41,000 nucleotides of DNA from Planctomycetota bacterium (lineage in GTDB: Bacteria > Planctomycetota > Planctomycetia > Gemmatales > Gemmataceae): the NCBI GenBank assembly GCA_016872605.1, contig VGZI01000033.1, positions 1-41,000 on the forward strand, in the 5' to 3' direction. This document shows, piece by piece, positions 8,083-15,726 of the stretch. Within the stretch, counting starts at the first letter, position 1. Every line of letters begins with the position of its first letter. Below the pieces are notes generated by a model. That model made no database searches, was not told the origin of the DNA, and was given only the letters and a program-made list of their open reading frames with translations. Both the position numbers and the translations under genes were made by a program.

Positions 8083-10041
8083 TCAACGAACGAACAAAAA
8101 CTCACTGCGATTGACGAGCATCCACAGCACGCCGACATAGGAGTTTTGGGAATTTGCGAGATATTTGGCCGCCGCCTCGCGCTCGGAAGCGCTGGGCCGG
8201 CGTGCGAGCGTCGAAAGATAGAGCCACTCGACGGTCTGTTCCGGCGTGGGATTCGTCTTGCGGAATGCATCGAGGGCCTTGCTGCCGGAAAGTAGGCGGG
8301 GGTGGTTGATCATGGTCAGCATCTGCGGGATGCCGTGCGTGAAATCGGTCGTGTCGTCCTCGTTGGTGCCAAAGCGGCGCAGGAATTCGATGTACGGGTC
8401 AGCGATCTGCGCTGCCTGCCCCATCGCCGCCGCGCCTTTGGCGTCATCGGCACGCAGGTCGAGTTTCGGGTCGCCGTAGACTTGCCGAAGCGAATCGTAG
8501 AGCACGTCCGCGGTCATGACGCGCACGGGCATGCGGCCAAACGCGGCAGTCTGCGCCGCGATCGACTGGCGGTCCTGTTTCATGCTGGCCCGACTCGTGC
8601 GCTGGTAGGCTTCCGAATTGCAGATCGAGCGCACAAGGTGCTTGATGTCGAAGCCCGAATCCGCAAACTCATTGCCCAGCATCTTCAACAGACCAGGGTG
8701 CGACGGTGGGTTTAACTCGCGCAGGTCATCGACGGGATTCACCAGACCGCGGGCGAAGAAGTAGAACCACGTGCGATTGGCGAACGCCTTCGCGAAATAC
8801 GGGTTGTCCTTCGCGGTCACCCAGTCCGCGAGCAGCGGACGCAGCGGCTTCTCGGCGGCCGGGTCGAGCGACTTGCCGCCGAGGAATGCGGCTTGAACGG
8901 CCTTGCCGGAGTTCTTGAAGGCGGACGGCGGGATGACGATCTCCGCACCCTTGGCGATCGGTAACTTCGGCCCTCGTTTGCTCATGTTTGGCGGCGCCTT
9001 GCCGTCGGTCACCGTGTTGAAATCGCCCTGTGTGCGGCCAAAGAACGCGGCGAGCGCCCAGAATTCGTTCTGCGCCCAGTTGCGGTACGGATCATCATGG
9101 CACTGGGCACATTGCATTTGCACGCCGAGGAAGAACGACGCCGTGGCGCGGGCGGAGCCGTCGGGTGTCGCTTTGCCGCCTTCGCCGACAAGGCTGTAGA
9201 AGATGACGTGCGGATTGTCCTTGATTTGTCCGTCAACCGTGAGAACGTCGCGGACGATCTTGTCCCACGTCGCGCCCTTGGTGATCTGCTTGCCAATCCA
9301 GTCGCCGAAGCCGAACGCCTGCTTGTGGGGCTGAGCGCCGCCATTCATGTCACTTGGCAATTCGGGAGGACAAATCCATTCGCGCCAGGTGCGTCCGAGT
9401 TGCTCGCCGAAGCGCGGACTGGCGAGCAGTTTCTCGATCAGTTGAGCACGTTTATCGGGCGCTTTGCTATCCAGAAAGGCCGCCGCTTCCTGACCCGTGG
9501 GCACGCAACCGTTCAGATCGAGCGTCACCCGGCGAAGAAACTCGATATCATCGCTGCGCGGCGCGGCTTCGCGCTTCAGGGCGGCGAGACGTTGCTGGAT
9601 GTGCTTGTCGATCGCCGCGGCCACTACCCTGGGGTCATGCTTGACGCCGGGCGCCAGAAGGAGATCATCGTCCTTCGCCGTTTGGGATTCCGTGGCAAGG
9701 CCTCTGGCGATCCATTGTTTGATGAGCGCTTTCTCGGCCGCGCTGAGCTTGGTTTCCCCGGGCGGCATCTCGTCGGAGGCAATGCGCTGCCACAGAAGGC
9801 TGCCATCGGCGTCGCCCGCCTTGGCCGCCGGCCCGTGCTTGCCGCCTTTGAGCAGCAAGGCCATCGTGCGCATGTCGAGGCCGCCCTTCTGGCGCAGTCC
9901 GCCATGACAGCCGAGACATTGCTTGGTCAGGACCGGCAACACGTCTCGTTCAAACAACGGTTCCTGCGCGGAAGCACCTGGCGGGGTCACCGCAATCGTG
10001 AGAGCACCAAGGACAAGAAATAGCGATCGATTCAAAGTCAT
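8083..10041 (-). CDS. PSCyt1-DUF1549-DUF1553 cytochrome-like protein
   Basis: 652 residues with a Sec signal peptide (1-25, GASAQ). The N-terminal PSCyt1 domain has CLGCH at C42-H46 and the typical downstream GLDMRTMALLLKGG and DEMPPGE pattern. DUF1549 spans about 150-345, with LRRVTLDLNGCVPT and a second heme-type motif CAQCH at C311-H315. DUF1553 spans about 395-650, with ANRTWFYFFARGLVNPVDD and the closing ARRPSASERE and NRSEF. Two c-type hemes are predicted if both motifs are used. The family is widespread in Planctomycetes, and its redox partner and substrate are unestablished. It is followed after 17 nt by a DUF1501 gene and preceded after 47 nt by the small exported protein. Confidence 0.93.
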   Translation of the reverse strand: MTLNRSLFLVLGALTIAVTPPGASAQEPLFERDVLPVLTKQCLGCHGGLRQKGGLDMRTMALLLKGGKHGPAAKAGDADGSLLWQRIASDEMPPGETKLSAAEKALIKQWIARGLATESQTAKDDDLLLAPGVKHDPRVVAAAIDKHIQQRLAALKREAAPRSDDIEFLRRVTLDLNGCVPTGQEAAAFLDSKAPDKRAQLIEKLLASPRFGEQLGRTWREWICPPELPSDMNGGAQPHKQAFGFGDWIGKQITKGATWDKIVRDVLTVDGQIKDNPHVIFYSLVGEGGKATPDGSARATASFFLGVQMQCAQCHDDPYRNWAQNEFWALAAFFGRTQGDFNTVTDGKAPPNMSKRGPKLPIAKGAEIVIPPSAFKNSGKAVQAAFLGGKSLDPAAEKPLRPLLADWVTAKDNPYFAKAFANRTWFYFFARGLVNPVDDLRELNPPSHPGLLKMLGNEFADSGFDIKHLVRSICNSEAYQRTSRASMKQDRQSIAAQTAAFGRMPVRVMTADVLYDSLRQVYGDPKLDLRADDAKGAAAMGQAAQIADPYIEFLRRFGTNEDDTTDFTHGIPQMLTMINHPRLLSGSKALDAFRKTNPTPEQTVEWLYLSTLARRPSASEREAAAKYLANSQNSYVGVLWMLVNRSEFLFVR

Positions 10042-10088
10042 GGAGATCTACCCGGCCTATGGACCGACTGACGAATAGCAGTCGGGTA

Positions 10089-10493
10089 CTACCTATCGCC
10101 CTCGTTCTTGCGGGCCGGTGTTGGACGCAGGACCAAAATGCTGGCGGCCTTACCCGCCTCGGCGTAGCTGACGGTCACGCGTTGATCGACCTTCAAATCG
10201 GCTGCCTTGGCGTCCCTGGTCTTGGGGGTCTTGCGCTCGCGGCCGCCTTCTCCTTTGACCACTTCGTCTTCGCTGGTTTGAACGAGAATCTTGGTTTGCG
10301 CGCCAATAGCAAACGTCGTTGATCGCTCGCCGCTGTCGCCGCGCTGCACGAGGGTCAGCGAGTCGGCTACCACCTTCGAGACAACGCCGGTGACGGTCAT
10401 GGTTCGCGGCTTACCTTTCTCCTGGGCGACCGTGTCTGCCGGTACGGCAGCGCTCAAGATCAGAAGTCCTAAACCGAGCATGCACGATTTCAT
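10089..10493 (-). CDS. Small exported protein, DUF5666/OB-fold-like
   Basis: 134 residues. The signal peptide (1-24, ending TVAQ) is followed by a single beta-rich domain with TVTGVVSKVVADSLTLVQR, TTFAIGAQTKI and DLKVDQRVTVSYAEAGKAA. That alternation of a TGxV/DSLTL strand, a threshold strand and a LKxGxxVxV strand resembles exported DUF5666-type OB-fold proteins, but the match is from memory and weak. A charged linker rich in Lys/Arg/Glu interrupts the middle. GGGGAG lies about 9 nt before the ATG. It sits between DUF1552 and the PSCyt gene with 20-nt and 47-nt gaps, so it is part of the operon. Its role is unknown. Confidence 0.7.
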   Translation of the reverse strand: MKSCMLGLGLLILSAAVPADTVAQEKGKPRTMTVTGVVSKVVADSLTLVQRGDSGERSTTFAIGAQTKILVQTSEDEVVKGEGGRERKTPKTRDAKAADLKVDQRVTVSYAEAGKAASILVLRPTPARKNEGDR

Positions 10494-10513
10494 GTTTTTG
10501 CTCCCCAGAGTTT

Positions 10514-11842
10514 TTATGCCAAGAGTTCGCGGATCGGTCCGGTGCTTTCCTTGAACGAGGTCACCGGGCAGCCGAGTTGCTGCAGGATGGTCAGGTACAG
10601 GTCCGACATCGGCTTGCGTTCCCCCTGGAAGCGAAGGTGTTGGCCGTGGCGGAAGCCGAGATGGCGGCCGCCGGCGAGCAAGGTCGGGAAGCTGCGCCCC
10701 GAGTGGCTGCTGATCTGGGCGCCGCCGAGCAGCAGTACGGCGTGGTCGAAAAGGGTTCCCTCGGTGGCACGAATGTCCTTGAGCTTTTGAATCATGCGAG
10801 CGAACAGTTCGCAGAACATCACATCGCGCGAGTGAATGACGCGTGCGTCCGGCGAATCGGCCGCCGCCTGGCCCCCCTTGTGATGCACGTCGTGAGCGCC
10901 GCGCACCGGAGCGCCGGCGCGCATCGCCCAGTCGCGATACTCGTCGTAGTTCGGGCCTCCTTCGCCGCCAAGGCTATGCGTGACGACGCGTGTCATGTCG
11001 GTCTGGAAGGCGAGGACGATAAGATCGAACATCAGCTCGATATGCTCGCGCATGCTGTTGCGCGCCTCCGGCTGCACTCGCACCGCCGCCTCGTTGAAGC
11101 GCGGCCGGCCTCGCTCCAGGATCCGCTCGCTGTCGGTGAGTCGGCGTTCGACCTCGCGAATCGATTCGAGGTATTGATCGAGCCGGCGGCGGTCCGCGGC
11201 GCCGAGCGGACGCTGAAAGTCGCGCACGCTTTCGCCGGCGGCGTCAAGAATGCTGCGGTTGAGCTCGATGCGCCCCTGGGCCGCACGCAATTGGTCGCGA
11301 TCGGCCGGCGGGAACAATCGCTCGAAGACGTTGCGATGGTTAGAGGTCGCGGGGATATCGACACCCAGCGCATTGCGAGAGAGTGTCGCCGTGCCGACGC
11401 CATCGCCGAACGAAAGCTGTAGCGACGGCAGCCAGGTGGGCCCAAGATGCCGGGCGGCGACCTGGTCCATCGAGACGGTGTTGGTGATGGTGCCGGGCGT
11501 CAGATTGATGTTGTGGCCGGTCAGCCAGTTGTACGGATGCACGTGCCCGCTGATGCGTCCCTGGATGTGCAGAAGATTCGTGAGGACCGTGAAATCATCG
11601 CGATGCCGCGCCAGCGGCTGATGCGTCGGCGCGAGCGTGTAATTGCGGCCGGTGTCCCGGGGAAACCAGCCGTGCCGATCAATCGCGCCGGGGATGTAGA
11701 AGCACGCCAGCCGGCGCGGCTCGCGCTGGCCGGTTTGCGCGAAGACCGTCGAGCGGCCCATGATTTCCAGATACGGCACGGCGATCGAGGCGCCGAGGCC
11801 GCGCAAGAACGTGCGGCGATTCACGGGGTTTTTCGGATTCAT
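10514..11842 (-). CDS. DUF1552 protein, Tat signal
   Basis: 442 residues. The twin-arginine signal NRRTFLRGLGASIAVP is at about residues 8-23. DUF1552 features follow: RLACFYIPGAIDRHGWFP, then FTVLTNLLHIQGRISGHVH, the SMDQVAARHLG region, a helical DRRRLDQYLESIREVERRL segment, and the C-terminal LLLGGAQISSHSGRSFP and PIRELLA. DUF1552 is distantly related to DUF1501 and hence to the sulfatase/phosphatase fold; no activity is established. Its start overlaps the stop of the DUF1592-type gene by ATGA, and GGAG lies 6 nt before the ATG. The pair DUF1592-type then DUF1552 recurs at 25933-29400. Confidence 0.92.
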   Translation of the reverse strand: MNPKNPVNRRTFLRGLGASIAVPYLEIMGRSTVFAQTGQREPRRLACFYIPGAIDRHGWFPRDTGRNYTLAPTHQPLARHRDDFTVLTNLLHIQGRISGHVHPYNWLTGHNINLTPGTITNTVSMDQVAARHLGPTWLPSLQLSFGDGVGTATLSRNALGVDIPATSNHRNVFERLFPPADRDQLRAAQGRIELNRSILDAAGESVRDFQRPLGAADRRRLDQYLESIREVERRLTDSERILERGRPRFNEAAVRVQPEARNSMREHIELMFDLIVLAFQTDMTRVVTHSLGGEGGPNYDEYRDWAMRAGAPVRGAHDVHHKGGQAAADSPDARVIHSRDVMFCELFARMIQKLKDIRATEGTLFDHAVLLLGGAQISSHSGRSFPTLLAGGRHLGFRHGQHLRFQGERKPMSDLYLTILQQLGCPVTSFKESTGPIRELLA

Positions 11843-14427
11843 GGAGAACTCCGGCCAAGGGAAGGTGGGGTCTTGGAGGGTTGTTCGAGGAACGCTTGCG
11901 ACCGCACGATAGCTTTTAGCATATCGCGCAAAGGATATTCCTGGGAGCGATATTTCTTCATGATCGCTGCGATTTCCATGCGGTCGTCGATACCCGGCAA
12001 TCGGCCCGTGCTGTAGATCGTCAGGTTTTTCAGAATGCCGCGCATCAGGTCGTCCTGATAGTGTTTTACGATCAGCCCTTTGAACTCGTCAAACGTCTTG
12101 AACTGCTCGCCGCGCGGCAGCGCGCCGACGCTGTCCACCGGCCGCGTCTTGCCGACCCCGCGCCAGGAGACTCGGCCGTCGAGTTCGCCGCGGGCATAGC
12201 TCTCGAATTCGACCTTGCGCCAGCGGCCGCTGAGGTCGAAGTTCTGGAACGCGAAACCCACCGGGTCAATGCTCTTGTGGCAAACCGAACATCGGTTGTC
12301 TTGCTGGTGCTGCTTGAGCAACTCGCGGAAAGGTTTTCCCTTGTTCTTCGCCTCGGACGGATTGAGTTCGGGCACCTCGAGCGGCGGAGGCGGCGGCGGT
12401 TGATCGAGGATGTGCCGCATGGTCCACGCGCCGCGGTAAATGACCCAATTTTCGCCCATCCAGCAGAGCATCGATTGAATGCCTGCCTGTCCGAGGATGC
12501 CGCCGCCGCGCGGGTCGTCGGGACGCAATTTCACTTTGCGCAGTTCGCCACTATCGATGGCCGGATAGCCGTAATGAATCGCGAGCGCATCGTTCATCAT
12601 CGTCCAGTCGCTGACGATCAACTCGCGGGCGGGACGGTTTTCATGAAAGAGGTGCGCAATGTAGCGAATCGTCTCCTCGCGCATGGACGCCTTGTAATAG
12701 CGTGCCCAGCGGAAATGTTGTTCCTGGATGTAATCTTGTGCGATCGTGATCGGCTGCTCCATCTCGAGCCATTGCATCACGAAGGGGCGGAAGAAGCCAT
12801 CGCTGGCGCGTCCCGCCAGCAGACGATCAACCTGTGCATCGAGGACTCCAGGGTCGCGCAGCTTGCCCGCGACGGCGAGGCGGCGCAGCTCGGCATCGGG
12901 CGGAGCGCCGGTCAGCATGAAGCTCAATCGGGCGCCGATAGCGTGCTGGGCGACCACGCCATCGGGATGCGCGGGGGAGGCCTGATAGCGAAACGCCGCG
13001 CTCATGAGGACCGATTGAAACGCCGCCCGCAGCGCGTCGTCGAACGACATCCCCTTGGCGCGTAGCTTTTCGTATAGCTTGAGGAACGGTGCCTGCTCCG
13101 CTTCGGTCACGGGCCGCCGCCAGGCTCGGTCGATCCAAATCCCGAGCAATCGCTTGGCACAGTCTAGATTGTCTTTCACTTGCCACTCGTCACTCGTCAC
13201 TCGCCACTCTCTTGGCGGCCAGGCGACCGTCACGTCGGGCTCGATTTGCAGTTGATGCAGCACCAGGTATGGCGCGGGCTGTTTCTCCGGCGGCGTGGTC
13301 TTGCGATCGAAGAGCGGGCGGAACGGACCCGTTCCCTTGGGAGGCGGGTTCTTGTCCTTGGGATTGGTGCGATCCTCGTTCTCGTAGCCCTTGACCGCGT
13401 ATGGGATTTCCACCTTGTTACTGAGATGAATACTGACCCCTTTGCTTTGCACGATGACATCGCCAAGCTGCACCTCGTAAACGAGGCGCATTGGCTTCTC
13501 CATTGTGCCGACGATTTCGCGATAGTCGATCTCTCTGCCGCCGACCTTGACCCAGAGATGCGAGTTGGGAAGCCCTTCCATCGGCTTCATGGCGGAGATG
13601 ATGATGGTGAGTCGCAGCACGCCTTCGCGATCGGGCCGAGTTGGAATGGTGAAACTGAACGTGTCCTGCTCGCCAACGGTGCGCGGAGCTAGCAGCAGGC
13701 CGACGCCAGGGCGGCCGATGGCGAGTTGTCCGGGGAGCTTGACGTTGGCGCCTTGCTCCTTCCAGCCATCGATTATTTTCTTGTAGGGATCGGGGCCTTT
13801 CTTCACCGGCTGCACATCGCGGAAGTTGGCTGTGAACGACTTCCCCTTGGCCGATTCGAGGAAATGAATCCCCGCGACGGCGCGGCGCGTGACCTGGAGC
13901 CACTGCGCGACGGCGTCGGATGCCTCTTGCAATGCCTCCGCACCCGTATCAAAGCCGCCGACCGTGCCATCGCCCGGCAACGCCTGCGCGAAATCGACTT
14001 GCAACCCGGTCACGTCGCGCAAAGCGGCCGACAGTTCGCGCCGGTTGAGACGTCGCGTACCGCCGGGGCCGAGGGCACGCTGTCGTTCGGCGATCCAGGC
14101 CAGGATCTTCTTCTTGTCCGCGTCGTTTGGTTGAGGCCGCGCCTCCTTCGGGGGCATTTCGCTGGCAGCGATCCGCTCGTGCACCATGGTCCAGAGATTG
14201 CGATTGCCCGCCTGAACACCAGTCACCTCATCAAGACGAAGCCGAGACTCCTGCTTCTTGGGCCCGTGACACGCGATGCAGTGCGTTTGCAGAAACGGGG
14301 CAACCACCTTTTGAAAGCTCTCATCCTGCGCGGGCAACTTCGTGGCGGCCAGGCAAAGCACCAGCAGGGACGCGATGTTGGCGCGATTGCACAGGATCAG
14401 GAAGCTTGGCTTACAGAATTTGGTCAT
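11839..14427 (-). CDS. PSCyt1-DUF1587-DUF1595-DUF1592-DUF1588-DUF1585 cytochrome-like protein
   Basis: 862 residues from the ATG at 14427, preferred over a GTG at 14472 because a signal peptide begins shortly after it (residues about 14-33). PSCyt1 carries CIACH at C50-H54. DUF1587 lies near 120-190 (RRLNRRELSAALRDVTG). DUF1595 lies near 440-500 (IDRAWRRPVTEAEQ), DUF1592 near 510-640 (ARLSFMLTGAPPDAEL, HENRPARELI), DUF1588 near 655-750 with CSVCH at C713-H717 and a proline run PPPPPP before it, and DUF1585 at the C-terminus. Two c-type hemes are predicted. It is the first gene of the minus-strand operon. A heptanucleotide repeat inside it encodes the odd segment EWRVTSDEWQV just before the DUF1595 region. 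Confidence 0.92.
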   Translation of the reverse strand: MTKFCKPSFLILCNRANIASLLVLCLAATKLPAQDESFQKVVAPFLQTHCIACHGPKKQESRLRLDEVTGVQAGNRNLWTMVHERIAASEMPPKEARPQPNDADKKKILAWIAERQRALGPGGTRRLNRRELSAALRDVTGLQVDFAQALPGDGTVGGFDTGAEALQEASDAVAQWLQVTRRAVAGIHFLESAKGKSFTANFRDVQPVKKGPDPYKKIIDGWKEQGANVKLPGQLAIGRPGVGLLLAPRTVGEQDTFSFTIPTRPDREGVLRLTIIISAMKPMEGLPNSHLWVKVGGREIDYREIVGTMEKPMRLVYEVQLGDVIVQSKGVSIHLSNKVEIPYAVKGYENEDRTNPKDKNPPPKGTGPFRPLFDRKTTPPEKQPAPYLVLHQLQIEPDVTVAWPPREWRVTSDEWQVKDNLDCAKRLLGIWIDRAWRRPVTEAEQAPFLKLYEKLRAKGMSFDDALRAAFQSVLMSAAFRYQASPAHPDGVVAQHAIGARLSFMLTGAPPDAELRRLAVAGKLRDPGVLDAQVDRLLAGRASDGFFRPFVMQWLEMEQPITIAQDYIQEQHFRWARYYKASMREETIRYIAHLFHENRPARELIVSDWTMMNDALAIHYGYPAIDSGELRKVKLRPDDPRGGGILGQAGIQSMLCWMGENWVIYRGAWTMRHILDQPPPPPPLEVPELNPSEAKNKGKPFRELLKQHQQDNRCSVCHKSIDPVGFAFQNFDLSGRWRKVEFESYARGELDGRVSWRGVGKTRPVDSVGALPRGEQFKTFDEFKGLIVKHYQDDLMRGILKNLTIYSTGRLPGIDDRMEIAAIMKKYRSQEYPLRDMLKAIVRSQAFLEQPSKTPPSLGRSSP
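13174..13208. repeat. Heptanucleotide tandem repeat inside coding sequence
   Basis: On the plus strand five consecutive 7-mers read tttcact, tgccact, cgtcact, cgtcact, cgccact, equal to a GAGTGRC-type repeat on the coding strand. They fall within the DUF1592-type gene and encode a Trp/Ser/Asp-rich stretch that does not look like the surrounding domain. Since 7 is not a multiple of 3, gain or loss of one unit would shift the frame. It may also simply be a decayed short tandem repeat that inserted in frame. Confidence 0.8.
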
Positions 14428-14564
14428 GGTTCCGCTCAGCCGGTGGGCTTGTGGGTAATGGCGCAAGGTCACGAATTGTCAACATGGCAACCATAGAATA
14501 AGGAGCGGCCGTGTTGATATCCGCCGGTCTTTCGCCATTAGCTTAGCAAGGAGTTGCAAAACGA
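14428..14564. promoter_or_regulatory. Divergent intergenic region between the two large operons
   Basis: This 137-bp gap separates the first minus-strand gene (ATG 14427) from the first plus-strand gene (ATG 14565) and must hold the main promoter of the left operon. For the plus side, AAGGAG at 14548-14553 is a strong ribosome-binding site 11 nt before the ATG. TTGATA at 14514-14519 followed 18 bp later by TTAGCT is a possible but poor sigma-70-like promoter. No clear operator palindrome was seen. The start points are inferred from gene layout only. Confidence 0.4.
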
Positions 14565-15503
14565 ATGCTTGGATTGCTGTTTGCACTGCTGTTGATCGGC
14601 CTGCCCGGGGAAGCGCAGGATCGCTCGCTTTTGACGGTGCGCGCCCATGATCTCTGGGTGTCGGCCGTCACGTTCAGCCCGGACGGCACGCTCATCGCGT
14701 CCGGCAGCGGCGACGACACCGTGAAGCTCTGGGACGCCATGACCGGAAAAGAAGTCAAAACTCTACGCGCCGAAGGTAAGGGAATTACCGCCCTTGCTTT
14801 CAGTCCTGACGGCAAGCGCGTCGTCTCCGGTCACTGGAACAAGACGCTCAAGATGTGGGACTGGAAAACGGGCAAAGATGTTTTCGTCCTGCGTGGCCAC
14901 AAGGAGAGCATCACCTCGGTTGCCTTCAGCCGCGATGGCAATCGCCTCGTTTCCGGAAGCGCCGACGACACGATGAAAATCTGGAACGCCGAGACCGGCA
15001 AAGAGCTGCTGACCATCGATCCAGACAACGAATACGACATCAACGCCGTCGCGTTTAGCCCTGATGGAACCCGCGTCGTCTCAGGCGATGGTGAAAACAA
15101 CGTCAAACTCTGGGATGCTAAAACCGGCAAGGAATTGGAAATCTTCGAAGGGCATGAGGCCACCATCACGTCCGTTGCGTTTCACTCCGATGGCAAGTGC
15201 ATAATCTCCGGCAGCATGGACAACACCGTACGCATCTGGAATGTCGCCAACGGGAAAACACTGCACACGCTTGCCGGCCACAAGGATAGCGTCACTTCGG
15301 TTGCGATCAGCAAGGACGGCAAACGCGTCGCCTCGGCCAGCGAAGATGCAACCGTGAAAATCTGGGACATTGACACCGGCAAGGAGCTGGCGACGCTGCG
15401 CGGACACGACAGCGGCGTAATGGCCGTCGCGTTCAGTCCCGACGGCGCCCGGATCGCATCCGGCAGCAAGGGTGTCTTGAAGGTCTGGGCCGCCGGCAAG
15501 TAG
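14565..15503 (+). CDS. Exported WD40 beta-propeller protein
   Basis: 312 residues. A signal peptide (residues 1-18, MLGLLFALLLIGLPGEAQ) precedes seven regular WD40 blades, each with the pattern ITSVAFSPDG, VVSGSxDxTVKIW and TGKEL. The blades start at about residues 25, 67, 109, 151, 193, 235 and 277, giving one closed seven-bladed propeller in the periplasm or at the surface. AAGGAG lies 11 nt upstream of the ATG. The last codons (VWAAGK) lie inside a roughly 150-bp repeat that recurs near 20183. It opens the plus-strand gene cluster and probably acts as a binding scaffold; no enzymatic residues are apparent. Confidence 0.92.
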   Translation: MLGLLFALLLIGLPGEAQDRSLLTVRAHDLWVSAVTFSPDGTLIASGSGDDTVKLWDAMTGKEVKTLRAEGKGITALAFSPDGKRVVSGHWNKTLKMWDWKTGKDVFVLRGHKESITSVAFSRDGNRLVSGSADDTMKIWNAETGKELLTIDPDNEYDINAVAFSPDGTRVVSGDGENNVKLWDAKTGKELEIFEGHEATITSVAFHSDGKCIISGSMDNTVRIWNVANGKTLHTLAGHKDSVTSVAISKDGKRVASASEDATVKIWDIDTGKELATLRGHDSGVMAVAFSPDGARIASGSKGVLKVWAAGK

Positions 15504-15626
15504 TCACCTTCCCCCCAAGGGGATGTTGGCATTTGGCGACAGGGTTGCGCCATCACCTTATGAGGCCAGAGTCACGGACCTAATCGCATGGCAGTGCCAC
15601 GGGATCCAGATACCTTTTGTTCAGGA
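15477..15626 (+). repeat. Direct repeat, left copy (WD40 gene end plus sigma gene start)
   Basis: This segment matches 20183-20327 at roughly 80-85 percent by eye, with a few 1-3 base indels. It comprises the last codons of the WD40 gene, the intergenic stretch and the first codons of an ECF sigma gene. A 24-base stretch at 15584-15607 is identical to 20286-20309. The right copy sits in front of the intact sigma gene, so the two copies bracket the PSCyt/DUF1501/DUF1080 cassette. Confidence 0.85.
15588..15626 (+). pseudogene. Remnant of ECF sigma factor gene start, frameshifted
   Basis: An ATG at 15588 encodes MAVPRDPDTF, identical to the start of the intact sigma factor at 20290. An extra T in the following T-run shifts the frame, and homology ends shortly after VQE when the frame is corrected. 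The DNA immediately after could encode LLTRRLVERG, which resembles the LLARRLVExG motif of DUF1501 proteins, so the scar may be a mosaic; that last point is weak. The remaining 100 bp to the next gene contain nothing recognisable except its leader. Confidence 0.75.
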
Positions 15627-15726
15627 GATCATCCTGCTGACACGCCGCCTGGTCGAGCGTGGCAGGATGACCGACTGCTACGCCCGCCGGCACGATTGAC
15701 GAGCTGTTCCAAGCTGAGAGACCGTC

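Noticed and set aside
6830..8140. 436-codon open frame antisense to a DUF1501 gene
   Set aside because: Shadow of the DUF1501 coding frame; low-complexity Ala/Arg/His composition and no start signal.
14428..14472. GTG start extending the DUF1592-type protein by 15 residues
   Set aside because: It would place hydrophilic residues before the signal peptide and has no Shine-Dalgarno.
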